Assembly: GCF_002563795.1 (NCBI RefSeq)
Contig: NZ_PDJL01000006.1
Span: 248,001 to 312,000, forward strand
DNA length: 64,000 nt
Source: Vibrio sp. ES.051
Lineage (GTDB): Bacteria; Pseudomonadota; Gammaproteobacteria; Enterobacterales; Vibrionaceae
Reading direction: 5' to 3'
Part shown: positions 46,552-54,954 of the stretch, piece after piece
Numbering within the stretch: position 1 is the first letter of the stretch
Layout of the letters: every line of letters starts with the position of its first letter
Program-made: the position numbers and the translations under genes
The notes under the pieces: generated by a model
What the model was told of the DNA's origin: nothing
The model's input: the letters and a program-made list of their open reading frames with translations, nothing else
Database searches by the model: none

Positions 46552-47058
46552 ATGTCCAAATATAGCCGCGAGCTAAAATGTATCATTGCTAAACAATGCT
46601 TAGATGGTGCGTCATCTCGCTATTTAGCAAAACAATATTCAATGTCTTCAAGACAGATACGGTATTGGGTTCAAGTCTTTGTCATCCATGGTGCTGATTC
46701 ATTTTTACCAACTAAGCATGCTACTGCTCAGGAAAAACGAAAAGCATTGAATTTAATGTGGACGAATGATTGGTCTCTCACGCACACTAGCGCAGTATTA
46801 AACCTCTCATCCCCGGGGATACTCTCTGTCTGGCTCAAAAGATTTAATGAGCTCGGTATCAAAGGGCTCAAAATGCGCCAGAAAGGAAGACCCTCAATGA
46901 AACAGCAACCTCAACGTACCACTAAACCTGATAATGAAATGACACTTGAGGAGCTAAAAGAGGAGTTGGTCTACTTACGAACTGAGAATGCCGTTCTAAA
47001 AAAGTTGGAAGAGTTGGAGCAGGAAAAAAACCGTCGAACAAAGAAAAAGCGGTCATAG
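46552..47058 (+). CDS. IS150-group transposase OrfA (DNA-binding subunit)
   Basis: A 168-residue protein with two helix-turn-helix regions (SSRYLAKQYSMSSRQIRYWV and about 80-105, SVWLKRFNELGIKGL) and a C-terminal leucine-zipper-like coiled coil (about 128-160). The A7 tract at 47024-47030 (A AAA AAA C) is a -1 frameshift site that would fuse it to OrfB. Confidence 0.92.
   Translation: MSKYSRELKCIIAKQCLDGASSRYLAKQYSMSSRQIRYWVQVFVIHGADSFLPTKHATAQEKRKALNLMWTNDWSLTHTSAVLNLSSPGILSVWLKRFNELGIKGLKMRQKGRPSMKQQPQRTTKPDNEMTLEELKEELVYLRTENAVLKKLEELEQEKNRRTKKKRS
47024..47030 (+). other. -1 programmed frameshift heptamer in IS orfA
   Basis: A7 near the 3' end of orfA. OrfB lies in the -1 frame and is open upstream through this site (reading ...PSNKEKAVIALTLKGKYPLK), so frameshifting would make the OrfAB transposase. 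Confidence 0.8.
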
Positions 47059-47084
47059 CTCTAACTCTTAAAGGCAAGTACCCG

Positions 47085-47897
47085 TTGAAGCACTTACTGC
47101 ACACTCTACAGTTGGCAAAAAGTGTCTTCTATTATCAGGCTCAAACGAGTAAGCGCCCAAATAGCTACGAACGTGAGCTGCGTTTGATAAAGTCAATTTA
47201 TCATGAACATAAGGGTCGATACGGCTACCGCCGTATTCACTTGGAACTAAAAAATCAGGGGGTTATGCTTAATCACAAAACGGTTCAAAGACTTATGGCT
47301 CAGCTCAACCTTAAATCGACGGTCAGGGTTAAAAAGTATCGTTCATACCGAGGAGAATCTGGAACAGCAGCTCCTAACGTGCTTGAAAGAGATTTTAGTG
47401 CGACTCAACCCGATGAAAAATGGGTAACAGATGTCACGGAGTTCAAAATCAAAGAGCAGAAAGTATACTTGTCTCCCGTTGTCGACTTGTTTACTCAGGA
47501 AGTGGTTGCTTATAGAGTGGCCAAAAATGCCTGCTTGCCGCTTGTCACGGATATGCTGACGGAAGCTATATCAACGCTTAAACCCAACTCAAAACCAATT
47601 ATACATAGCGATCAAGGTTGGCAATATCGCCATCGACAGTATCAGAAAAAGGTAGCGGAGAATGGGTTAACGCAAAGCATGTCGAGAAAAGGTAACTGCT
47701 TGGATAATGCTGTTGCTGAAAACTTTTTTGCTTTACTCAAAACAGAGATGTATCACAACCAAAGTTTTGAAGATGCAGATGCTCTGATAGAACAAATTAA
47801 AGAATACATCGAGTACTACAATACCAAGCGTATAAAAGTGAAACTAAAAGGCCTGACTCCGATAGAATATCGAACTCAGGCCTTGAAAGCCGCTTAA
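47085..47897 (+). CDS. IS150-group transposase OrfB (DDE catalytic domain)
   Basis: The 270-residue catalytic part. The annotated start is a TTG; translation probably occurs mainly as the OrfAB fusion. An HTH_21-type segment (YEHKGRYGYRRIHLEL region) is followed by the rve integrase core with DDE residues in WVTDVTEF, HSDQGWQY and AENFFALLKTEM. The C-terminal YYNTKRIKVKLKGLTPIEYR is typical of the IS3 family. No stop or frameshift. Confidence 0.93.
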   Translation: MKHLLHTLQLAKSVFYYQAQTSKRPNSYERELRLIKSIYHEHKGRYGYRRIHLELKNQGVMLNHKTVQRLMAQLNLKSTVRVKKYRSYRGESGTAAPNVLERDFSATQPDEKWVTDVTEFKIKEQKVYLSPVVDLFTQEVVAYRVAKNACLPLVTDMLTEAISTLKPNSKPIIHSDQGWQYRHRQYQKKVAENGLTQSMSRKGNCLDNAVAENFFALLKTEMYHNQSFEDADALIEQIKEYIEYYNTKRIKVKLKGLTPIEYRTQALKAA

Positions 47898-47928
47898 CAG
47901 AAATGTCCAACTTTACGGGGTCACTTCA

Positions 47929-48228
47929 TATTCTGGGCTTGTCGATATTTGCGAGGTTGCCCTGCATCAACAGGGGACTACATACCACAATCGTCCCTTA
48001 GCGTTCAAAACGGCGAGAGCTCTTGATTCAAACTCATCAACCCAAAGTGTAATTTTCGAAGAACTAGGACGAACAAATATCTGACTACTGCGTACGCTGA
48101 ACTCCAGCTTGTACTAGCCACGACAGTACTCTTCATAAAGAGACTCCTAATTGACTTGTTTTAGGTCAATAGCGTATCCACCTCTTTGTGCTTATACTGG
48201 GCACATTGGTTACTAGCACGAAATTTCC
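47929..48228. other. 300-nt space between IS element and menA
   Basis: It contains the right copy of the TAT duplication (47929-47931) and the right arm of the split hairpin (47931-47941). The rest shows no convincing ORF; menA promoter elements are expected near 48160-48200, but I see no strong match. Confidence 0.6.
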
Positions 48229-49146
48229 ATGAAACAATCTTTACAGATCTGGCTTGAGGCCGCTCGCCCTAAAACATTACCTCTGGCATTAGTCTCTATC
48301 TTAACAGGTAGCGTACTTGCATACTCCACGGGGCACTTCTCGATGACGATAGCTATCATGGCTTTCGTCACAGCGACACTACTGCAGATTTTATCCAACC
48401 TTGCTAATGATTATGGCGATGCCGTGCAGGGAACTGATAATGAAAAGCGCTTAGGCCCTTTACGGGCGATGCAGTCCGGCGCCGTAAACGCAAAACAGAT
48501 GAAACAAGCCATTACCTTCAACATCGTTTTGACTGCACTCTCAGGGTTAATCTTGGTCTTTTACTCACTCAACTCGCTAGAAAGCATTGCCACTTTCATC
48601 GGGCTAGGCATGCTCGCGATCCTTGCCGCAATTGCGTATACCATGGGCAGCAAACCATATGGCTATGTCGGGTTGGGAGACATCTCTGTCTTCCTCTTCT
48701 TTGGTTTGCTAGGCGTCTCGGGCACCTACTTTTTGCATACCGGTCATGTCGATGCCGCGCTGTTCTTACCTGCTCTGGGCTGTGGTTTACTAGCCGTAGC
48801 GGTACTGAACATTAACAACATGCGTGATATCGAAAACGACCGTGAATGTGGTAAGCGCACTGTTCCCGTGCGTCTAGGGCAACGCAAAGCGAAGCACTAT
48901 CATTTTATTCTACTTGGCGGAGCCATCCTTGCGTTTGCCGCGTATTTACTGATTCAAGACAAACCAGTTTGGATTAGTCTGCCATTTTTACTGAGTATCT
49001 ACTTCGTGGCCGATCATGGTAAAGCGGTTTGGAACACGAAAAAACCAGCACAGATAGCACCAATGATGCCCGTCATCGTGAAATGCTCTTTAGTCACGAA
49101 CGTTTTGTTTGCAACAATTGTGGTAGCTCAAACTCTAGTAAGTTAA
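48229..49146 (+). CDS. menA: 1,4-dihydroxy-2-naphthoate polyprenyltransferase MenA
   Basis: Attaches the polyprenyl chain in menaquinone synthesis. The 305-residue membrane protein has about eight helices, the prenyl-diphosphate-binding motif NDYGDAVQGTDNEKR (about residues 64-78) and the second motif NNMRDIENDRECGKRTVPVR. It is downstream of hslVU as in E. coli, where menA follows hslU; here the IS lies between them. Confidence 0.96.
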   Translation: MKQSLQIWLEAARPKTLPLALVSILTGSVLAYSTGHFSMTIAIMAFVTATLLQILSNLANDYGDAVQGTDNEKRLGPLRAMQSGAVNAKQMKQAITFNIVLTALSGLILVFYSLNSLESIATFIGLGMLAILAAIAYTMGSKPYGYVGLGDISVFLFFGLLGVSGTYFLHTGHVDAALFLPALGCGLLAVAVLNINNMRDIENDRECGKRTVPVRLGQRKAKHYHFILLGGAILAFAAYLLIQDKPVWISLPFLLSIYFVADHGKAVWNTKKPAQIAPMMPVIVKCSLVTNVLFATIVVAQTLVS

Positions 49147-49221
49147 AAAAAGATTGTCATTGCATTGACTTAATGCCCATATATACTCAAGACAACCAAT
49201 TTCTGTTTAGAAAGGTAAGCT

Positions 49222-49743
49222 ATGGAATACAATACCTCAGCACTCTGTGATATCTACCTCGATCAGGTAGATGTGGTTGAACCAATGTTCAGTAACTTTG
49301 GCGGTCGTGCTTCATTTGCTGGACAAACCACCACCATCAAGTGTTTTGAAGACAATTCGCTGATCCGCGAGACATTAGAACAAGATGGACTTGGTCGCGT
49401 TTTGTTAATTGACGGTGGCGGCTCCTTACGCAAAGCCTTAATTGATGCAGAAATCGCAACCATCGCTGAAGAAAATGAGTGGGAAGGGATGGTCGTTTAC
49501 GGCTGTGTTCGTGAAGTCGATGAACTAGAAGATATGAATATCGGCATTCAGGCTTTAGCCTCTATCCCCGTTGGTGCAGCCAGTCAAGGGATTGGTGAGC
49601 TAGACATCCCGGTCAATTTTGGTGGCGTCAGCTTCTTACCGGAAGATTACATCTATGCCGATAACACCGGCATCATCTTGTCTCCTGAGCCATTGAATAT
49701 TAACTTAGAGCTCGATAAATCGGATGAAGAGGAAACACTCTGA
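49222..49743 (+). CDS. rraA: Regulator of RNase E activity RraA
   Basis: The 173-residue protein inhibits RNase E by binding its scaffold region. The MenG/RraA fold is shown by FGGRASFAGQTTTIKCFEDN and LLIDGGGSLRKALIDAEIA. A C-terminal acidic tail (LELDKSDEEETL) is present. It lies 75 nt after menA, as in enterobacteria. Confidence 0.96.
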   Translation: MEYNTSALCDIYLDQVDVVEPMFSNFGGRASFAGQTTTIKCFEDNSLIRETLEQDGLGRVLLIDGGGSLRKALIDAEIATIAEENEWEGMVVYGCVREVDELEDMNIGIQALASIPVGAASQGIGELDIPVNFGGVSFLPEDYIYADNTGIILSPEPLNINLELDKSDEEETL

Positions 49744-49864
49744 CTTACTTCGAATTCAAGTCAGTGAAACGCAATATAACGCCTCGGCATTATCGATGGC
49801 ATATCGATAATGCCCCGACACTCAAACGTTAGCTTACGCCCGTTTCCACCGTTCAAATACACAA

Positions 49865-49890
49865 ACACCCGCTTAAAGCGGGTGTTTTTT
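49865..49890. terminator. Bidirectional terminator between rraA and zapB
   Basis: ACACCCGC-TTAAA-GCGGGTGT (8-bp stem) with A and T6 flanks between convergent genes. Confidence 0.88.
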
Positions 49891-49913
49891 AATTCCAAAT
49901 AAGAACAAGTGAA

Positions 49914-50156
49914 TTATTCCACTTCGTCCATTTTACCTAGCAGTGTACGAATGCGTTCTTGCCATTGTGAGTGCTCTTGTTGAGCTTGCTGCGCTTTTTG
50001 CTCTAGCTCTTCACGTTGCGAACGAAGCTCATTTGCTTCTTCTGCTAGTTTTAGCTTATCTGCTTTTAGCTCTTCGACTTCCATCTGGAGAAGAGTGATT
50101 GTATCTACTGCAGTTTGAATTTTAGATTCTAGTTGTTCTAGTACTTCGAAAGACAT
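49914..50156 (-). CDS. zapB: Cell-division protein ZapB
   Basis: An 80-residue, almost entirely coiled-coil protein (MSFEVLEQLESKIQTAVDTI start; heptads through EELKADKLKLAEEANELRSQ). ZapB stimulates Z-ring assembly with ZapA. Position next to rraA and glpX matches E. coli. Confidence 0.95.
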   Translation of the reverse strand: MSFEVLEQLESKIQTAVDTITLLQMEVEELKADKLKLAEEANELRSQREELEQKAQQAQQEHSQWQERIRTLLGKMDEVE

Positions 50157-50503
50157 CTTGGCCTACCTATGTTATTCCGTTGGGACGATGTACGAGACTG
50201 ATGCACACCTAACCTATATAAGGTTCATTCTACTCAGCGTCGCGATGAGAAACACTTACTATATTCAATATTTCGCATCATTCGGTTAAAAAATAAGCGC
50301 AATCTCACTAAACGCTGACTTTTCTTATCGACGAAGCATTTTTGAGCAAGGATTTTGCCTCTTACCGCGCCATAAATAGTGCTAAGTATTGATCAAATTC
50401 AACTTAGTTAAAGTAAAAGCTCAGCAAAAAGCAAACGTTCACCCCGCGTTATGATAGAATCCCCGCGCAAATTTATCTTTCTCTTGGCTTACTTGGAGAC
50501 ATC
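50157..50503. other. 347-nt divergent promoter region of zapB and glpX
   Basis: No ORF is convincing. A possible glpX extended -10 (TGATAGAAT, 50452-50460) lies 43 nt before the glpX ATG, and a TATATA lies on the minus strand near zapB (about 50215-50220). Neither has a good -35. Confidence 0.4.
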
Positions 50504-51511
50504 ATGAAACGCGATTTAGCAATGGCATTTTCCCGTGTTACTGAAGGCGCAGCACTGGCTGGCTATAAATGGCTCGGTCGAGGCGATAAAAACGCGGCGG
50601 ACGGCGCAGCGGTTGAGGTGATGCGTACCTTACTAAACAAAACAGACATCAACGGTGAAATCGTCATTGGTGAGGGTGAAATCGATGATGCGCCCATGCT
50701 ATACATTGGTGAACAAGTCGGTGTCGGCGGTGATGAAGTCGATATCGCCGTGGATCCAATAGAAGGCACTCGCATGACCGCGATGGGCCAATCCAATGCT
50801 CTTGCCGTTCTTGCGGCTGGAGAAAAAGGCAGCTTTTTAAAAGCGCCTGATATGTACATGGAAAAACTGGTTGTTGGTCCTGGTGCAAAAGGCGTGATTG
50901 ATTTAGAAAAACCATTAAGAGAAAACCTAGAAAACGTCGCAAGAGCGCTAAATAAGTCACTCGACACGCTGGTTGTTATCACCTTAGCGAAACCTCGTCA
51001 CGATGAAGTCATTGCCGAGATGCAGACGATGGGCGTGCGCGTCTTCGCTGTACCTGATGGTGATGTGGCCGCTTCGATCCTCACTTGTATGCCAGACAGT
51101 GAAGTCGACCTGATGTACTGCATCGGTGGGGCACCAGAGGGCGTGGTTTCTGCCGCCGTCATTCGCGCCCTAGACGGTGACATGCAAGGCCGCTTATTGC
51201 CTCGCCATGAGGTGAAAGGTGACACCGAAGAAAACCGTATCTACGGCGCCTCTGAACTAAAGCGCTGTGCCGAGATGGGGGTAAAAGCCAATGTGGTACT
51301 CAAGATGGAAGAGATGGCACGCAGCGACAACGTCGTATTCTCAGCCACTGGGATCACTAAAGGGGACTTGCTAGAAGGCATCACTCGTCAAAACAATATC
51401 GCGACCACAGAAACACTGTTAGTTCGTGGTCGCTGCCGTACCATCCGCCGTATTAAGTCTATTCACTACCTAGATCGTAAAGATCCTGAAGTGCGAGATA
51501 TCATTCTTTAA
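50504..51511 (+). CDS. glpX: Class II fructose-1,6-bisphosphatase GlpX
   Basis: The 335-residue gluconeogenic enzyme has the motifs GEGEIDDAPMLYIGE (about 53-67) and AVDPIEGTRM (metal binding, about 84-92), plus CIGGAPEGVVSAAVIRAL. It is not in an operon with glpFK here; it is divergent from zapB. Ended by a hairpin. Confidence 0.96.
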   Translation: MKRDLAMAFSRVTEGAALAGYKWLGRGDKNAADGAAVEVMRTLLNKTDINGEIVIGEGEIDDAPMLYIGEQVGVGGDEVDIAVDPIEGTRMTAMGQSNALAVLAAGEKGSFLKAPDMYMEKLVVGPGAKGVIDLEKPLRENLENVARALNKSLDTLVVITLAKPRHDEVIAEMQTMGVRVFAVPDGDVAASILTCMPDSEVDLMYCIGGAPEGVVSAAVIRALDGDMQGRLLPRHEVKGDTEENRIYGASELKRCAEMGVKANVVLKMEEMARSDNVVFSATGITKGDLLEGITRQNNIATTETLLVRGRCRTIRRIKSIHYLDRKDPEVRDIIL

Positions 51512-51521
51512 TATCTCAATT

Positions 51522-51549
51522 AAGCTCCATCCTCTTGATGGAGCTTTTT
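51522..51549 (+). terminator. glpX terminator
   Basis: AAGCTCCATC / GATGGAGCTT, a 10-bp stem with CTCTT loop and T5 tail, right after the stop. Confidence 0.92.
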
Positions 51550-51714
51550 CATCTTCCTCATCCCTCACGGCTCAAAATGACGACAAATTAGCGTCAACAG
51601 GCACGTAACTCCGATTAATAGATAAATCATCAAATCAACCTTTAACCTAAGTCAACTCTTTTCTTTACTAACCCTATCGCGCATAATGTGTACTGACATA
51701 TTGATGGTGGATAT

Positions 51715-52329
51715 ATGAAGACCGTAGATAGGATACTGCAAATCGTTAAGCGTGATGGTTCTGTCACCGCAAAACAACTCTCTTCTGAGCTAGGGATGAC
51801 AACCATGGGTGCTCGTCAGCATCTGCAAAGTTTAGAAGATGATGACATCCTTTCTATCCATGACGTAAAAGTTAAAGTGGGTCGTCCTGCTCGTCATTGG
51901 TCCTTGACCCCAAAGGGTCATGAACAATTTGCCGACCGTCATGGTGAATTAACCATTCAGTTTATCGAGGCGGTGGAGCACATTTTCGGTCAGGATGGCC
52001 TCGATAAGGTCACCTCTGAGCGAGAAAAGATCACCTTACAAACCTATCGTCAGCATCTCGCCCAATATGATGATCTAGAAAGCAAGTTGGAGGCACTCGT
52101 CTCATTACGTGAGCAAGAAGGCTACATGGCCGAACTCGAAAAAGACGAACACGGCTTTATTCTCATCGAAAATCATTGCCCCATTTGTAAAGCTGCAACG
52201 CGTTGCCCGAGCCTGTGTCAATCAGAGCTTAATGTGTTTCAGTCGTTACTGGGGCACGAAACCAAAATAGAACGCACAGAGCATCTAATTAGTGGTCAGC
52301 GTCGCTGCGTATATCGAATTCAACAATGA
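51715..52329 (+). CDS. Winged-helix regulator with C-terminal Cys cluster (COG2345-like)
   Basis: A 204-residue regulator. The N-terminal winged helix (about 1-75) has TAKQLSSELGMTTMGARQHL and the wing VGRPARHWSLTPKGH. A C-terminal cluster of Cys (NHCPICKAATRCPSLCQSE and RRCVYR) recalls SufR-like Fe-S or metal-sensing regulators of this group. Target genes and cofactor are not known. It lies alone, 203 nt after glpX. Confidence 0.85.
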   Translation: MKTVDRILQIVKRDGSVTAKQLSSELGMTTMGARQHLQSLEDDDILSIHDVKVKVGRPARHWSLTPKGHEQFADRHGELTIQFIEAVEHIFGQDGLDKVTSEREKITLQTYRQHLAQYDDLESKLEALVSLREQEGYMAELEKDEHGFILIENHCPICKAATRCPSLCQSELNVFQSLLGHETKIERTEHLISGQRRCVYRIQQ

Positions 52330-52490
52330 CAGTGTTCCTCATGTGTTAGATCCTTACCTAGGCACTCATTTCATCTGTGATAAAGAAAGTTGCTCTTATA
52401 AATGAGACAACCGTGTCATTCATCCTCACTCCCTATTTTCGTGGTATAGGCTTTTAGTAACTAAGAGCAAGTTCCATAAGGATTTGGAGA

Positions 52491-52835
52491 ATGGTAATGC
52501 CACCTCTACACAGTTACTCCCCCCAAGCTCTACCTTCATTCGATGAAATGGTTCGAATGGCAGAAAGCAATCCACAAGCCTTTGAGCAGTTCCGCCACGA
52601 TATGGCGAAAAAGATGATAGAGGGCGCATCAGAAAAAATGCAGCCGCGATTGTGGGCTCAACAAAGCCACATCGATAGAGTGATCAGCACTTGTAAAAAC
52701 CCAAACCATACCAATGTCGTCTTAATGGATGAGCTACAAAAACAGGTGATTAAGTTTAGAGCAGCATTGCAGGGGGAAGCATCCCCCACACAGAAAGCAG
52801 ATGTCGTACCATTTACTGGAAAAGGCTTCTATTAA
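52491..52835 (+). CDS. DUF3135 protein
   Basis: A 114-residue soluble protein matching DUF3135: LPSFDEMVRMAESNPQAFEQ, FRHDMAKKMIEGASEK and LWAQQSHIDRV. The second ATG (52497) is also possible. Members are short helical proteins from Vibrio and relatives with no known role. Confidence 0.8.
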   Translation: MVMPPLHSYSPQALPSFDEMVRMAESNPQAFEQFRHDMAKKMIEGASEKMQPRLWAQQSHIDRVISTCKNPNHTNVVLMDELQKQVIKFRAALQGEASPTQKADVVPFTGKGFY

Positions 52836-52876
52836 GAGAAAAACATCCCCTTATGGGTACGCTTTTCTCTTCAGTT

Positions 52877-53299
52877 TTACTCTGGTTCTGGGCCATATTT
52901 ATTTGGTCCGGCGGTTCCTTTCAAGAAGCCACACTCAACCAAAATCCATAAACCACAGATCAGAGAGATAGATGCAATCAGCATTTGCGGCATCGACGGC
53001 TCTTGCGCTATAGGACTTGTGATTGGTGTAGCAATACGACCCACCACCAGCGGAATATTAAGTGCCAACCAATAGATTGATTTGTCACGATCGTGCCAAC
53101 GCTTAGTCGTGATCGCTAAGTCCGGTATTAAAATAATCAGCAGAAAGATAGGCAACAGCAGATAGGAGAAAGTAGGAAATAGCTGATTGACTCCTACCCC
53201 GAAACCTAAGATGGAAACATAATAAATGACGTTCCAAATCCAGTAGGTTTTACGGTTTATACGTCCTTGAAAAGAAAACAATAACTCTTTATTCGACAT
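52877..53299 (-). CDS. DUF805 membrane protein
   Basis: A 140-residue protein starting MSNKELLFSFQGRINRKTYW (ATG 53299), the typical DUF805 start, with four membrane helices and the TKRWHDRDKSIYW motif in the loop. DUF805 proteins (YhaH/YhaI-like) have no confirmed function. Confidence 0.88.
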   Translation of the reverse strand: MSNKELLFSFQGRINRKTYWIWNVIYYVSILGFGVGVNQLFPTFSYLLLPIFLLIILIPDLAITTKRWHDRDKSIYWLALNIPLVVGRIATPITSPIAQEPSMPQMLIASISLICGLWILVECGFLKGTAGPNKYGPEPE

Positions 53300-53465
53300 C
53301 AATTTTTGCCCAAAAGTAGAAAAGTTGTAGATTAGCCGAGTCAGCTTGATTTGGAAAGACAGCTTCTATCCCCCCGAAACCAACATCTTTATTCTGAGAG
53401 TGACGAAGCGACGACAAGACTCGACGCCCCAACACTGATTACTTTGCAGTACTCGACACAATGAT

Positions 53466-53813
53466 TTAATTCAACACCTTTTGAAAAGTGTCCACATCCA
53501 TATCGCGAATATTGACCGTCAAACTGTGCACATGACTTGCCTGCTCTTGTAGCACGCCCATCAAACCTCGCGATAGCTCTCGTTTTTGCTCCTGAGTTCT
53601 ACCAGACAACAACTCAAAGTTAATATGAATAAAATCGACCTTGCTGCCCTCTTCTCCAATTAGCCAGTGATGACATCTTAGCGTTCTTGATTTCACCGAC
53701 GCGAACTCAAAAAGCCCGCTCTCTAACGCCGTTTTATGTAAGTCCTCCAGCAAGCCTTGAACATTCACTCGCTCTTCGACAGAGTTCGAATACTCTAAAA
53801 CTAGGTTTGGCAT
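53466..53813 (-). CDS. 5-carboxymethyl-2-hydroxymuconate isomerase-family protein
   Basis: A 115-residue tautomerase-superfamily protein. It starts MPNLVLEYSNSVEERVNVQG, so the catalytic N-terminal proline (Pro after Met removal) is present, and has the FIHINFELLSGRTQEQKREL pattern of CHMI. No homoprotocatechuate pathway gene is nearby, so the real substrate is uncertain. Confidence 0.83.
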   Translation of the reverse strand: MPNLVLEYSNSVEERVNVQGLLEDLHKTALESGLFEFASVKSRTLRCHHWLIGEEGSKVDFIHINFELLSGRTQEQKRELSRGLMGVLQEQASHVHSLTVNIRDMDVDTFQKVLN

Positions 53814-54082
53814 CTTGATTCCTTTCTACAACCATTAAATCCATCCTGTAGTAATACCAATCCAAACAGCAATTTCCGAGAAATGAACTATCATTCTGTC
53901 TACGCGATCACTAATCGGTTGCGAACAAGGAAATGAACAGGACCAGTGCTGCGCCTACCGGAATAAGAAAGGCGCTTAAGACATGATACCAATCATGATC
54001 TGTTCACATTATTCTGTTATATTCTTCCGTAGATTTTTTACATTAATTCAATTTTCACATTAAAGATAAGGGAGATATTCCT

Positions 54083-54853
54083 ATGCGTCGTCCTGTAGTG
54101 ATGGGTAACTGGAAACTAAACGGTAGCAAAGCAATGGTAACGGAGCTGCTAACTGGTCTTAACGCAGAGCTTGAAGGCGTTGAAGGTGTTGATGTGGCTG
54201 TTGCTCCACCAGCACTTTACATCGACCTCGCAGAGCGTCTAATCGCAGAAGGCGGTAACAAGATCATCCTCGGTGCGCAAAACACTGACCTAAACAACAG
54301 CGGTGCGTTCACTGGCGACATGTCTCCAGAAATGCTGAAAGACTTCGGTGCATCTCATATCATCATCGGCCACTCAGAGCGCCGTGAATACCACCACGAG
54401 TCTGACGAGTTCGTCGCTAAAAAATTCAACTTCCTAAAAGAAAATGGCCTAACGCCTGTTTTCTGTATCGGTGAGTCAGAAGCACAAAATGAAGCTGGCG
54501 AAACTGAAACCGTTTGTGCTCGTCAAATCAACGCCGTTATTGATGCATACGGAGCTGAAGCGCTAAACGGTGCCATCATCGCTTACGAACCAATCTGGGC
54601 AATCGGTACTGGCAAAGCTGCAACCGCTGAAGATGCACAACGCATCCACGCTTCTATCCGTGCCATGATCGCCGAGAAAGACGCAGCAGTGGCTGAACAA
54701 GTGATCATCCAATACGGCGGCTCTGTTAAACCAGAAAACGCTGAAGCTTACTTCTCACAGCCAGACATCGATGGCGCTCTCGTTGGCGGTGCGGCTCTAG
54801 ACGCGAAAAGCTTCGCTGCCATCGCAAAAGCGGCGGCAAAAGCAAAAGCTTAA
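54083..54853 (+). CDS. tpiA: Triosephosphate isomerase
   Basis: The 256-residue enzyme interconverts dihydroxyacetone phosphate and glyceraldehyde-3-phosphate. Catalytic residues are Lys11 in GNWKLN, His in IIGHSERR, and Glu in AYEPIWAIGTG. The last phosphate loop YGGSVKPENA is present. Followed by a terminator. Confidence 0.98.
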   Translation: MRRPVVMGNWKLNGSKAMVTELLTGLNAELEGVEGVDVAVAPPALYIDLAERLIAEGGNKIILGAQNTDLNNSGAFTGDMSPEMLKDFGASHIIIGHSERREYHHESDEFVAKKFNFLKENGLTPVFCIGESEAQNEAGETETVCARQINAVIDAYGAEALNGAIIAYEPIWAIGTGKAATAEDAQRIHASIRAMIAEKDAAVAEQVIIQYGGSVKPENAEAYFSQPDIDGALVGGAALDAKSFAAIAKAAAKAKA

Positions 54854-54883
54854 CGTATTCTTGCTACGTGCTTTATAGAACCG

Positions 54884-54913
54884 AAAACGGTGCGATAATT
54901 CGCACCGTTTTTT
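54884..54913. terminator. tpiA terminator (bidirectional)
   Basis: AAAACGGTGCG / CGCACCGTTTT, 11-bp stem with ATAATT loop and T-run; also usable by the convergent diguanylate cyclase gene. Confidence 0.92.
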
Positions 54914-54954
54914 ATCAATCTTAAGCGTGGAAGACGGAGACCGACGACCTGCCT

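Larger units (their letters stand above)
46506..47928 (+). mobile_element. Complete IS3-family (IS150-group) insertion sequence, 1,423 bp
   Basis: The left end starts TGAACTGACCCCCAATAGT and the reverse complement of the right end starts TGAAGTGACCCCGTAAAGT, so about 25-bp imperfect terminal inverted repeats ending in TTGGACA on each side. Between them lie two overlapping transposase ORFs with a -1 frameshift site. A 3-bp TAT duplication flanks it. All parts are intact, so the element may be active. It separates the two arms of an 11-bp hairpin after hslU. Confidence 0.93.

Noticed and set aside
47058..47085. Apparent frameshift decay between the two IS transposase ORFs
   Set aside because: The -1 offset with an A7 slippery site is the normal IS3-family arrangement, so the element is intact.
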